Below, piece after piece: positions 20,659 to 32,699 of a stretch of DNA of 64,000 nucleotides. Source of the stretch: Protopterus annectens. Its lineage: Eukaryota; Chordata; Ceratodontiformes; Protopteridae. A program made the translations under genes and the position numbers. Every line of letters begins with the position of its first letter. The stretch's first letter is position 1. Where the stretch lies: contig NC_056749.1 in the NCBI RefSeq assembly GCF_019279795.1, forward strand, positions 579,853,006 through 579,917,005. The letters are read 5' to 3'. The notes under the pieces are model-generated. The model was not told the origin of the DNA, ran no database searches, and was given only the letters and a program-made list of their open reading frames with translations.

Positions 20659-21246
20659 TCAGCTGTCCTTGCTAGACTGCAAGTGTACGGCTGGGTGGTT
20701 CTGAGTTATCCAATTCAACTTCTGTATTTGTATTCCCTGTTCTGACAGTTCTAATTCTGTCTGTTTCTCCCATCTCGTGATTTTTTCTCCTAGGTCTGCC
20801 CATTCTATGTTTTTGTTCTTGGTTAAGCTAACATGTGGTAATCGATTAGATTTATAAAGTGCAAAGAACTCCTGGGGCAATGAAAAGCTGGCTACACTGT
20901 TCCTTTCTGTGTCCCAGTACAGATTACGTAATATCAATCTGTTTGCATGATTTTTAAACAATTCTTGCTCATATTTCTTATCAGGTCCTGGTGTGTTACA
21001 ATAATACATGGTACAGTGCAACAAGTGTTGCTTATCAATGTCAAGGGAGGGGAACTTGCTGTTGGCTACATTCATTAACTCTTCGGTCACAGTCCCTGGA
21101 CCAGTCGTAACCAAGTCCTGGCTGTACCAATAAAACATTTCACCCTCTGACTGCACTGCAAAGGTATCAATTTGTCGCTGTGCTTCCATACCCTGCATGG
21201 TTGGGACTACTGCTATACCAAATAGTTGCATGAGGTCTCTGCCCAA
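20659..21246 (-). pseudogene. pol: Segment between protease and RT with two H-x-[ST]-x motifs, function unknown
   Basis: This 195-codon open stretch is in the pro-pol frame. It begins with LGRDLM, the last block of the protease. The following ~135 residues are neither protease nor RT and do not look like a dUTPase. They contain H77-C-T-M (at 21018-21007) in QHLLHCTMYY and H138-V-S-L (at 20835-20824) in NRLPHVSLTK, 61 residues apart, each in a hydrophobic strand-like setting. Paired H-x-[ST]-x motifs mark the 2H phosphoesterase fold (LigT-like), some viral members of which destroy 2-5A, but the link here is inference. The segment ends at a TGA; the RT follows in the same frame. Confidence 0.6.
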
Positions 21247-21678
21247 GAGGTTTACTGGGCATTTTGCAGAAACAACAATTTTGCTTTTCTAAGTCAATCC
21301 TGAAACTGGATCAGTTATTGCAATATTACAGGAGAGGGGCTCCCGATACAGTTGCCCATTAGCTGCTTTTACCAGTATGTAATCAGGTGACTCCATGTTT
21401 TCTGGCAGTTTGGAGGGATGTATCAGGGTTTGTGATGCCCCTGAGTCACACAAGAATTTGACTTCCCTCCCTTCTACCAAGAGAGTAACTTCTGGTTTTG
21501 TGTCTGCTAAATAGAGCTCCAGGCTCAATAAAGCTAGGTCTAATATTTCATTTTCTTCACTGTCACTAACTTCTTCTACTTCCTCTATCTCTTCTGTCAC
21601 ATCCTCTACTCCCTCTATCACATTCTCATTTGTCCTTTCTTTGCTAGCCCCCTCTAGTAATTCCTGACTACCATATAG
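21247..21678 (-). pseudogene. pro: Retroviral aspartic protease with acidic N-terminal extension
   Basis: The frame starts right after the gag stop (21681-21679). An acidic stretch (EEIEEVEEVSDSEENE) comes first, then the protease with FLCDSGASQTLIHPS, whose D-S-G-A is the catalytic loop, near 21458-21414. A TAG at about 21288-21286 interrupts the frame before the NLLGRDLM block. The enzyme would act as a dimer to cut Gag and Pol. Only this one stop breaks it. Confidence 0.85.
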
Positions 21679-21693
21679 TCAATCCTCATCCTC
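21676..21693 (-). promoter_or_regulatory. Candidate gag-pro readthrough site, UGA-CUA
   Basis: The zinc-knuckle frame and the protease frame are the same and are separated by a single TGA (21681-21679) followed by CTA (21678-21676). UGA-CUA is a known leaky stop context. TGACTA at the stop pairs with TAGTCA five bases downstream, forming a short hairpin across the stop. Use in translation is inferred. Confidence 0.5.
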
Positions 21694-23070
21694 CTTGTCT
21701 TCCGTGGTTGCCTTCTTATTTTTCCTGCAATCCTTTGCCAAGTGTCCCTTTTTACCGCATTTGAAACATTCACCCCTTTTCTTTCGCCCTTCAAAGTCCT
21801 CTGATTGTTGATCAGATTGTTTGTTTCCCTGTGCATTTTTCTTGCCCTTTTTCCTGGACTGTACTTGAGCTTTCTTTTCTTTTTGCTATTAAAATGCCTT
21901 TCGGCATGCCTAGCATATTCAATTAATGACTGTAACTTGCTTATATGATGGTCTACAATGTGTTTTGTAATAAAAGTGCATATGGGTGCAATACTGCCTT
22001 TTAAAAATGCATTCTTTAACTACTGTTCATATGGGGAATCTTGTGTTTGATCTTCAGGAACCTGCATTCCACAGTGGTTATTAAAACATTCTAATAATCT
22101 GGCATAATACCGGTCAATAGTTTCACCTTCTTGTTTGATGCATTGATTAATGCAAGTCCAGTCTGCCCTAGGCTTCCATTTTTCAGAGATGCGGTCTGTA
22201 AGATCTTTTACTCTGTTGTCTAATTCTGCACTGCTATGTGGGAGGGGTCTGTGTGCAGCATCACGGGGATTCCAGTTGCCACTAATCATGTGCCAATCTG
22301 GTCCCACAATTTGTCTAACTACTTTTTCTACCTGTTCTCCTTTTAGGTTATAACTCAGCCTCATTCCTTGTAAATCTTCTGAGAATTTTCTAAAATTAAC
22401 TTTTGGATGGGGAATTCCCTCAGTGGCTTTCCGGATATCTTCTGGAGTCCAAGGTCAATACACTAAAATAGTTGGGTCCTGATTATCTTGACCTGCCTGA
22501 GGATTAGGTACTTCTATAAGTGGGCATATTTCTTCTTCACTCATAGGTCTTGAATTCTTAACCATTTGATATAACTCAGTGCCTTCATTTGAGTTACCTG
22601 CCCTTGTTCGAGACCTGGTCCTGATGGGTTCTCTAATAAATGGTTTTACTTTTACAATGTCTCTATTTTCAGTGACAACAGGATATCATGGGGGTGGACT
22701 AACCTGTACACTTGCTTCATATTCTGGTAAGGGAGGTGGAGGGGCCTATGCTATTACTAAGTTATTGTCCTCTTTATCTAAAAACATTGTTTTTGAATTG
22801 TTGTTCTTTTGTTCCCTGTGGTTTACTTCCTCAATCCACCTGTGTGCCTGAGGAATTCCTAATTGGCGTTGCTTTTTTACCCGACCTTTGGAATTGGTTT
22901 TGAGCTGTTTGACAAGTTTGATAAGTGAGGATTTTTCTAATTTTCCATCAAATTCGTATTTATTAACCCATTTTGAATAATATTTAATATTGTCAGCGCT
23001 CTGCTACTGCATGTATTATGTCTTCTGTTAACTGTGGATTTTGGGGTCTTTTTGTGCAATTATTACCCAT
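21682..23070 (-). pseudogene. gag: Retroviral gag remnant: matrix, capsid, nucleocapsid
   Basis: The likely start is ATG at 23070, reading MGNNCTK, which fits an N-myristoylation signal. A frameshift occurs after about 25 codons; matrix-like sequence (KYYSKWVNKYEFDGKLEK) continues in another frame. Capsid begins near 22470 with PWTPEDIRKA. It is open from 22364 to 22020 and holds a major-homology-like stretch (IKQEGETIDRYYARLLE). Two adjacent stops lie near 21890. The nucleocapsid has one zinc knuckle, C-x2-C-x4-H-x4-C (21768-21727: CFKCGKKGHLAKDC), and runs to the TGA at 21681. Gag would assemble the particle and bind the genome. Confidence 0.8.
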
Positions 23071-23480
23071 TTTGTTCTACCCTTTTGATCGTTACGTAAC
23101 TTCTCTTGTTTTTAACGTGGTACCATGGATTTTGTTATAGTCTCTTCAGAATAACTGCCTACTTATTCTGTTTCTCCTGATCTATGACAAGACAGTAATC
23201 TTTTCTGTCCCTGACTTGTAAAATACAGTCTTGACAAAAACAATACAAATCTAGTCCCTGATCTAAAACAGAAAACAGAAAAAAGTAGATTCACCTTACC
23301 TGAGCCCACGTGATTGATCACCAATTCGGAGACCCATCCTTCAGTCGCAGATCAGAAAGTGGCTGGCCTCTTTTGTACGACAATTCAGTCGGAGGGCTTT
23401 TCAAATAAGAAGAACCGATTTGGTTTCTTCCCCGTACGGCTTCAACCACCTGGCCCGTCTGATCCAAGGTGAAGAGAGGG

Positions 23481-23498
23481 TTCTGGTCCGAAGGACCA
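23481..23498 (-). other. Primer binding site, best match tRNA-Tyr
   Basis: On the minus strand TGGTCCTTCGGACCAGAA starts three bases after the 5' LTR. Compared with the complement of the 3' end of vertebrate tRNA-Tyr (recalled, ...TCGAAGGACCA), the first 10 bases match and about 15 of 18 overall. Confidence 0.6.
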
Positions 23499-23501
23499 AT
23501 C

Positions 23502-24257
23502 TGTCAAAGGAAAAAACTTCAAAGACCAATTCACGTAAGGTTCAAGTATGGCACCCTTTATTAACTTGCAGCAAGGAGACAAAGCATGCAGGCAGAATGA
23601 TTTGTCTGACCATTCATAATTAGTATGGTACTTTTATACAGTTCTTTCCATGTCACACAGTAAATGTTACTATTCTATTGATGTAGTTAGACACAGCTTT
23701 CTGTATTGTTCTACAGAAAATGTTACTAGACTTATTGCTGACATGTTCAGATTTAAAACTAGCTATGTGTTACATAGAAAATGTTACTTAGATTTCCTGC
23801 TGACAACACTGGATTATTGTTGATTTACAAAAACATTTGAGAAAAACAACCTGGCCTTGGGGCTTAATTTTAGCCCACCACACCCTTTCTATTCTTTAAT
23901 TGTGCAGTTCTAATATATGTGTTACATTTTGCCTAGATTCAAGGTACATTTCTAGCTTAGGTACAAGTAATGCTGACTATGGTTTATACTTTCAAGCAGC
24001 CTTTGTTTTCATTATCAATAAGCTTCTAGCAGCTGTGTACTTTCTCATGGCATAAGCAGAAAATCAATAACACTTTGTTAAGTCTCATGAGATTAGTAGA
24101 AATGAAACACTTCTTATTATTTTCATGACATTAGCAGAAATCAAATGCTTCCTGTTAGGTTTCTAATAGCTGTGCAGATTCATGCAGTGTGAACAGAATA
24201 AATGTATTAACCCTTTTAAACCTCAAATGCATATTACTAATACATATTTTTCTAACA
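23502..24257 (-). repeat. 5' LTR of the provirus
   Basis: 756 bp, TG...CA in element orientation, followed (to its right on the plus strand) by the GTAAG duplication. It contains TATAAA (within 23631-23641) and AATAAA (23557-23562). Close identity with the 3' LTR suggests a relatively recent insertion. Confidence 0.95.
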
Positions 24258-24262
24258 GTAAG

Positions 24263-27200
24263 GACTGTATTTTAAGAGGGGTTACATCTCTCAGGCAATA
24301 GACTATGTTGGAGTCCTTTGAGTACCTTCTTTATCTCATTAGGAGCCAGTCAAGATGCAGAATACTTTACAATGATTGCATGGTGGTAGTTCTTTTAAAC
24401 ATTTAATAATGCCAATGGATGAAGATTTGACTCTGGCAAATTTGAACAATCGTTGCAGCTTGCACCTGTCACTCAGCCTGTCTCTTACTTCTACAGCCCC
24501 CCATCGCCCATCTTTTCCAGGCATCTGTGCCTCCTCTGCTGACCTCTGCCCTAGACACCATCATTTACTCCACAATACAGTTTTGAAAATGCTTCCCGTT
24601 CAGCTGCTACTTATACCTCCTTCTGTCCTACATCTTTGAATCCTACTTGTCTCCACCCCACTTATCCTCCAACAGTGCAGAGCATTTGCTCTATATCCTG
24701 CCTTTTTCTTCTCTTTTATAGTTGGTACTTTTCAGGCACTCCTGGTTGTCCTTCTTATGACAGCCCCTCTTATTTTCCATAGATTTATGGAAACACACTG
24801 CTTAATTCTACTTACTACCATAATTTCCATTTCTGTAGGGTCATACGAGTGGAATACAGCACTGAAAATAAGGAGTACCCTTGCCTTATGCAATGATCTA
24901 CATTCTCAGCAACTGTGAGGTCCTATCTTCTAGCTATATTCCATAGTATACTTTTAGCCTTGACACTAAACTTCTGCTTTGACCTATGCAATTTAACCAA
25001 GTGGTGATTTAACTCCCAGATTGCTTTCATCTTCTGTTCCCTGTAGAATCATCCTTTCTAGTCTTTATATTCTCCCTGGCTAATACACTCTAAATTAAAG
25101 CCTTGCAGTCTTTTAAATTAAGCACTGTCTGCTGCCTCCTAGCATTGCAGCAAATCACATCAGGTTCCTGTGTAGACTGTCCCTTCATTCACCTATCAAG
25201 CCCCACTGCCTAAGTTGCCCTTTTTTCTATCCCTCAATTTTCTTATCGTGAGATGAAGGAAAATTAAACTATTAGGCATCATATCCCAATATTTATTTTT
25301 CCCTTACTATCACAACATTAGCTAAGCATTCTTATCCCCAGCATGACATGTTACACAATAAATTGAACAAGACTCGGTTAGGTTAGTATTGAACACTGAG
25401 GCACAAATTAGTCGTTTTTCTCCACTCACATACTACTTCTAATCAACCAGGTCCTACACCATTAATTACCCACCCACCACAAAAACACTGTTTCAAAAGC
25501 TTTATGAAGTTCAGGTAAATTACACAGCTACTTCTGTCCATGTTTTGTCAACCTGAATTTGATCATAATGACATTTATTAATTAGATTTAGTTGAATCTC
25601 AATTTCATGAATGATAATAAACTATACTTAGAAAGACTGAAAAACTACAGGATAAGGAAGTGTCTCCTTCCTGCCAAGATCTAAAGATCTGTGTATGGGT
25701 GGGGGTTGCTCCCTGCAAAAACATTTTCTACTGATTACAAGATTTTCATTATCCACAGCTGCTTCTTTTGTTTGTGATGTAGTGATAGACTGGAATTTCT
25801 ATGAATCTGCCAAAACCTTTGTTGTATGAAAACATCCTGGCATCTGGTATTAAGGAAACCTACCAGCATGTCTGCATAATTTTTTCATAACCATAAATTA
25901 GAGAGAAGTGACATTCACTTGTTGCATTGCTGTACTGATACAAGCTTTATTGTCATATTTTGAACTGTAACATTTTTGCTTAGTACACTATTCAATTTGT
26001 CAAATTTTCTACATGAAATAATTTATGTTGTTATACTTAATAATTTGTACTACTGCTGTGTTACTGAATGCACTACTCCTATGAATGGAATGGAAAGAGT
26101 TTGTTATACCACTGGTCAGTCATTACTTAAATTTTGATTTGAGTCTACTCGTGAATTTTCTACACTGAATATCAAAAGTAGGTCTTTTCATGGTACAAAC
26201 TTTATTTTGGGGTGGCATTAAAACCCCCAAAGGTTTGTTGTTTGACCGGTGCACTTTGTGTACCGGAAAAAAGGAACAGAAAGGATGATGTGAAATACAA
26301 AGCTGAAGGCACTAGATTTTGTTAATATGCCTCAAACCGATAATGTCATGTAAGTAGGATATGTTGTGAAAGGCACAAAGTATAAAAGTGTGATGATTCA
26401 TGGTAATATACAGTGGCTATGAATGTAATAAGTGAGTATTACTGAGCAAGCCTTTCTCAAGATGCTGTAACCCCAAAACTAATTATATTAAGTATTGAAA
26501 TACATGTGCAGTGTGAGTGCGGGGCTTTGCCTCATGTAAAAACATTGCAGTTTGAATTCTACTTTATTTACATTTTTGTTGTAATTCTAACTTCTGCCAT
26601 CTACATCATTACCTTAAAACCATGACTCACACTATGGAAATCCATAAGCTAAGTTGAATGGCCTTACATTTTACTCCACAATCCTTTATGTTCATAACAC
26701 AGCTTATAAATTCACAGATGCATACCAGACAATTAGCTTGAAGACCATTACAAGCCTATCTGAAACCCCCATTCAACAATTCCCTCTAGCCTGAAAGAGG
26801 ATAAGACAAGTTAGACTGGGAGAATTTGATGTTGCTCATTCAATTATTTAGATTCATCTTGAAATTGGCAATGGTATTATTCTGCTTGACATGTAGTAGA
26901 TGCTTGTTCCAAAAGTGAGGGATACATTTGGATATGAATCTAAAATACCAATGCTATCTTATTTATCTGCTGATGAAGGTGGAGTTCCATTAACTGGGTA
27001 TTTAAGGTACCACTTGTTCTGTGAAGGAATAAATGGTCAAGGAAGGTTGTATCTTTCATGGATCAAAAGGCTAAACACAGATATCCAAGGAGGAATCTAT
27101 AAGAGACTTAGTACAAAGACAGGGCTACCACTCTATCCTGACAACTATGATTTTTAAGGTGACTTATCTTTTTAGCTATATTAGGAAGTTACAAAATGCT

Positions 27201-27504
27201 TCATTACAATAGAAAAATTGGCTGCAAAACACGTCTTTTTGAATACACCAGTTAATTTGAATTTCCATTTAAAAAAGAGGACAATTAGATATTACAGTTT
27301 ATAACCTTAATGCCATCAACTCATCTAGCCAGGCAATCCAGACTTATGCAATATAGAAGTATGTCCAATACTTTTCCTTAATCTAGCATTTCCAATGGTG
27401 AAGCCAACCTCTTTGAGGAAATTCAGGCCTATTTCAGGACAAGCCCTTCCACATTAATTAGAAATGACTAATAATGACATAGGATACTTTCAAATACTGG
27501 ACTC
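24263..27504. other. No recognised gene or element
   Basis: AT-rich sequence with short open frames. A frame at 26900-27157 (85 codons) shows no domain I recognise. Nothing here can be supported as a gene. Confidence 0.45.
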
Positions 27505-27845
27505 AACCTAGTTTTGTTTCACCAAAGGCAGGGCATACCTACTGAACCTGGTGGACTTCTTTGAGAAGGTCACCAAGGCAAATGATGAGGGCAAAAAGGT
27601 GCATACTGCATACCTTGACCTTGCTAAGGAATTTGATACAATACCCCACTCAGGCATTGTTAAAAAAGTTAAGGAATTATGCATAAACCCCCTATGTAAC
27701 TCACTGGACAGACAGTTGGCTCACAGACAAGACCCAGTAAGTCAGGATTGGAGAGGCCACCTCCACAAAGAGGCTGGTCACCACTGGAGCCCCCCAGGGC
27801 CTGGTGTTGGGTCAGCTCCTCTTAAATCACTTATGAAGGACATCT
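27505..27845 (+). mobile_element. CR1-like LINE RT fragment
   Basis: The frame at 27551-27868 contains FFEKVTKANDEGKKVHTAYL and LAKEFDTIPH, matching the CR1 RT region with the first catalytic Asp. Farther on, a frame change separates it from a block resembling the V-T-S/T-G-x-P-Q-G motif. Only about 340 bp survive. The minus-strand copy at 57100-57030 has the same blocks (FFEKVTRSINEGK). Confidence 0.72.
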
Positions 27846-29829
27846 TGCTCTCATTTTTATTTTATTAACTTACACTGTTAATGCGCACAGTGTATCTTAT
27901 TTACAAATGTTATGGAAACCAGAAGAGACTTACTGCACAGATGAGTCTCATTACCAAAGATCACGATCTTGACCTATTCAGCATAAGCCACACAGTTATT
28001 TGAACTGAGGCAGTGGCCAGCAATGTGACAAAAACTCTGTAGCTTGTACTACACTACACTATACTCAGTCAATGAATATGGGGCTTCTGTAAACTTTCCA
28101 GCGATAGTATTATGCAGGATGGCTTTATTCAGATTGCTCAGTGCTGAATGGCTACCACAAACCTTTGGAAATGCATAGTATTTGTCCATGAGTAGTCCAT
28201 ACAGCTTAAGGTAGTAGATTAATTGCAATTATCCCTCAAGGAGTTTTGCTGTGAAGGGGGCAATGGGTTGGATGGAAAATTTGTTTGATGGGGTACTTTT
28301 TCTATGGAGTAGTTAAATAGTGAAATATTATCAATATTCTGATGCTGCATTGTCGCTGACATATTTGTTCAAGATCAAAGTGAAAAGTTTGACAACAGCA
28401 TCTACACTGGATAGTGGTAGCTCAGATATATGCTGTTCACTTCAGTTGCAGAACTTTCTTTCATTCTATACAGATGTTAGTGTACATTACAAACGCTTGC
28501 TACTGAAATGATAAGCTAAAAAAGAGGGTGGAACTTAGGAGGAATGGGATTGGGGCTGAGGCAGGAATGGAAGTAAGTTGTGTACAAGGCAAGACTAACA
28601 AATGTACAGTTTGTTAGCAATTTAACGAGACTGCTCTTTCCACCTGTGGTAAGAATTGTAATGTCCACTGATGAGTAACTGCAGATTACATTTTAAATTT
28701 ACTTGTGACAGTTTAATGTACAGCACTGTAAATCATGGTTATATCTACTCTCTGCCTGACTGATTTGCATTTTTCTTTAGTTTGTTACATTGCAGTAGCA
28801 TTGAAAGGGTGCAGTGACCACTGACCACATATAGTATGCACAGTCCTTATCTCTTTTACTCATTCATTGTCTGATCTCTTAAAGACAGCCATATATTGTC
28901 TACATTTGACTCCAAAAGCTTAATACGGAGCCAATTTATTAATGATATACAAAAAATGATTACAGATGTAAACTAGAACTTGATCAGGGTCATTAAATGT
29001 ACTCCTAACTGACAAGTCAAGAGCCAAGAGGACCTCATTTGTCATGATACATCAGATTTAGACTTGTCACTGGTTGTCAGAAGGTAGTAGAGAAGAATAC
29101 AGTTGATGAAGTCCAGGTCAGCCTGGGATGCTAGCAATAGGATTTTCTGTGGCAGGCCTTGGAGTCAATGTAACAGTTTGCTATGAAAATTCAGTACTAT
29201 AGCTTTTAGACTGAAATACTCCAATATTAGCAATCCCTCATAACCAAGCATTATGAGTTTTAAGCTACTTAAAATTAATTATTATGTCTAAAATGATGCT
29301 GCTGGCTATTTTGGCACGAATGTACTTGGATACAGCTGAGAGTATAGTGCATGCCAATCCTAAATACTATCTCTACCTCATAACATCACTCTCCATTAAG
29401 AGTGATAAATGTATGGAAAACTTTTGGAACTCAAGAGACCTGGAAATAATGCCTTAAGTTCTCTACATTTTTGCAAACTAGCTTAAGAGACTGAGCGACA
29501 GCTTTCCATATCTAACTTGAAGCTTCACCATAGCAATATAAAGAATGTCAGACTTTTGCAAATCCATCCAGCTTGGAATCATGGAACCAGTTAACTAGCC
29601 TTTTGGCACTGTAGCGGGTTACTGTGTGATCACTAGCATTGGTCCAGAAGCTGTCCAGTGGATTATCTAGGGGATAGGTGCACATCTTCTGCCATTAAAA
29701 GTAGTAATCCAGAGAATGCATAATAGTGGAGGCTGAATTTAGGAATATAATACAATCAGTCAAAAACAATTTTCAGAAGCCTGCTTCAACATATCCAGAC
29801 ACTGGCAGTATTTGCTGTGGGAGGTTTTA
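27846..29829. other. No recognised gene or element
   Basis: No domain-bearing frame, tRNA or named repeat seen. Confidence 0.45.
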
Positions 29830-29861
29830 CACAGACACACACACACACAGACACACACACA

Positions 29862-29930
<69 letters not shown>
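29830..29930. repeat. (CA)n microsatellite
   Basis: About 100 bases of CA with three G-for-C interruptions at the left. Confidence 0.95.
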
Positions 29931-29932
<2 letters not shown>

Positions 29933-30076
29933 TGTACCCTAGCCTATAAATTCAGCAGACTTTGGTGAAACAGTATGTAGCAGATGACCGAATATTAAAT
30001 TTTGAATCCAAATGCCTGCATTTTAATAATATGATCTATGAGGTACACCAGTACTCATCATCTTTTTTTCTTAAAA

Positions 30077-31215
30077 GTGATGTCTAAAATGAGTAGATGT
30101 GGTGGTTGCAAATACTGTAAATATATTAATGATAGTCCGTATATTACCATAGACAGATACAATAGGGCACTTGGCTGCCCAGGGAAGTATAGTTACAATT
30201 CCAAGAGGGCGGTATATTTAGCCAATTGCATTTCATATGCTGTGGTTCTAAAGTGGGGGGGGGTGAAGCATGACATAATAGGAGTAGGAATGGAGCTATG
30301 GTGGTTTCATACAATAAAGACACTCCAAAGATAGTGACTGTTTTCTGGAGATGTGTAATGCAATTTTTCTGACAGAACTCAAGGTTATTTTGGATGAAGA
30401 TCCTGTGATTACATACAGTAAGGGGAAAAACATTAAACATAATTTAGAAGATTTAGAAGGTACCCCTGTGATTTTTGACAATACCACTAAGTCTAAAATG
30501 AGTAGCTGTGGTAGGTGCAAATACTGCACATATATTAATTATGGTCTGTAAGCTACAGGAGAATGATACAAAAGAACCCCCAGTTGCTCATGGAAGAGTA
30601 GTTGAAATTCCATGAGGGTGGTATATTTAGCCATTTGCATTTCATGTCCTCTGTATTATGTGGGCAAAATTAATAGAAAACTACAAGAATATATGAACTC
30701 TATATGATATCAAAAAAGGAAAAGATGGTAATGCACTGCATAGACATTCTGTAAAATGCCCTGCCTTTAAAAGGTTTATTTTCTTTGTTATAAATAAGAT
30801 TTTTTACTAATGAGAGGGGTGGGGACTTTGAAAACTTGATTGAACAAAAAAGTTAATGTGGTAGTTACACCTTAACATGTATATTAAACCTGGTTTAAAA
30901 GATTCCTTGTCAATAAAGAGTATTCTCAAAGCTAGATCAATTGTGATTTAAGGGACTCAGGTTTATGTGAATTATTAATTATTGATTTATTGATTTCTGA
31001 ATTAAGATGTGTTTTTGAAGCTTTTAGAGTGGATTATTAAGGTATTTTTATTATTATTCTTTTTTGTGATGTGATTTCCTGTGAATATGATTGCTTGTTG
31101 ATTTTTGATAGACATATAAAAGCAGGAAGTCAAAATACGCTGTTTTAACTCTGATGAAGTCATTGACAGTTTTGGACAAAAGCGCTTATTTTATTGTTTA
31201 AATTGATATGTTGCT
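30077..31215 (+). mobile_element. Penelope-like element, two partial C-terminal copies and one 3' end
   Basis: Two successive pieces carry the same zinc-like cluster before the endonuclease: RCGGCKYCKYINDS (about 30100) and SCGRCKYCTYINYG (about 30500). The GIY-YIG endonuclease follows (RAVYLANCISY in the first; RVVYLAICISCPLYYVGKIN near 30620 in the second), which PLEs use to open the target. Both are broken by stops. The 3' end at 31144-31190 has CTGATGAAGTC...GGACAAAAGCGCTTA, shared with other PLE copies here. Confidence 0.65.
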
Positions 31216-32699
31216 GCAAGATCTGATGTGTTTTTTTTTTTTATTTTGTTTTTATTGGTATTGAGTCATTTTTTTTTGTTTGAAGACTAGCTCTACTCAG
31301 CTGCACTGATCATGAAAGGAATATTTAGACATTTAGCCTTAGCTAAATAGGTTTTTAAGGAGGCTTTGTTCACCTAAGTTCTTTTCAAATATAATTGATT
31401 GTCCTGAATGAAGGACAACCATTTGGGTTTATTTTGATCTCCTGACAACCGTTCACCCAAATGAATCCAGATAAAAAAATTCACCAAGCCAACTTTCAGT
31501 GAACTTTGGAAGTACTTTTTTGTAGTGGTACAAGCCTCCCTTGCAACCCTTCATATGGAGGGACACCTCTCCTCTCCTCATCCCCTAATCTTATATATAC
31601 CTATTCCAAGGTTGTACAACAGTGGAGGAAAGAACAAAAAACTCCACTCTCACAGTAACTCCACAATATTAACCTTAGTTTATTCACATCCTGACAAATG
31701 TCTGGTGGTAGGATAACATACTCCTGACCATTTATAGGGAGATGATAAAAAGCTGCCTATAAACTAACTGATCAGTTGTTCTGACCCAAGCAAACTTTAT
31801 AAAGATAAGCCATAAGGTTATTTACTTTTGTTCTGCTGATGCACAGCTAATATTTATGTGTTTCTCTCATCAACTAAGATCACTATGGATTCTCCTATAC
31901 TTTGTGAAACATTTTTGGAAGCTGGAGTGAAGTACAATTCCATAAAGCTTTTTTGCTCACACTGTCTAATGGCAGACCATATGGGATTAAGATATGGTCT
32001 GCCTTGTCAATATAGAAGCTAAACCAAAAACAATATTTGCTATCTAAAAATGCATAAATTCTCAGAATCTTTAACTTATGAGAGGTGTCAGAAGAAACAG
32101 TTAAATATGCTTTCTTGTAATGTACCATTTGAATAATGACATAAGGAGTAACATGGTTGAAATAATTTATGTTTTCCCTTCCTGTCTTACAATCTCAAGC
32201 AACAGAAAGATGAATGAGAGATTAATGGTGGTATAAAAGGCACAGGTGAGTAGACTGGACTGACTTGAGCATCTGAATTTTACAGATGTACAAACCAGCA
32301 AAGATAAGGGCTGAGTTAAGGAGCAGTGCCCAGATCTCACATCTCAAATGGGAGTTCTTGTTGGAACGTGCTGTTTTTATCTTTTTGGGGTTGGTAAAAT
32401 GAAGTGTGGATTTTAAAATGTGTCCCAGCAGTGAAACTTGCTTAGCTTTAAGCCTGCCTTTTACTTAGGATTCACTTTGTAATGAGATGGAAAAAAATCT
32501 AGAACTTATTTGATGGCAAATACAGCATCAGTCTCAGTAAATTTAGTAGCTAGGATTTGATAAGCCATATATAGCAATTAAAGAGCCCAGTGATCTGGGT
32601 AGATAAAGTCTAGAAGAGTATTATATTGTTTGGGTGAATATGTAATGCAAGGAAGGAAAGTTTCTGCCCAGTTATGGGGCTCTTTCCTTCTAAAAATGA
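31216..32699. other. No recognised gene or element
   Basis: AT-rich sequence with short frames only. Confidence 0.45.

Larger units (their letters stand above)
15038..24257 (-). mobile_element. Complete gamma/epsilon-like endogenous retrovirus (provirus)
   Basis: The provirus is 9,220 bp, read on the minus strand: 5' LTR (24257-23502), primer binding site, gag, pro, pol, env, polypurine tract, 3' LTR (15803-15038). Both LTRs begin TG and end CA in element orientation. GTAAG flanks both sides (15033-15037 and 24258-24262), a perfect 5-bp duplication, so the insertion is intact at both ends. Gag and pro lie in one frame separated by a stop. Pol carries a GPY-type C-terminal block and Env has a CX6CC motif, which points to the gamma/epsilon (class I) group. 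Broken gag, protease, RT and env frames show it is not an active virus. Confidence 0.95.

Noticed and set aside
20659-21246. dUTPase as the identity of the pro-RT linker
   Set aside because: None of the dUTPase motifs is visible, and the paired H-x-[ST]-x motifs do not belong to that fold.
26900-27157. 85-codon frame beginning MLVPKVRDTFGY
   Set aside because: No recognisable domain and no splice or promoter support; left unannotated.
29726-29968. 80-codon frame rich in His and Thr
   Set aside because: Translation of a CA microsatellite.
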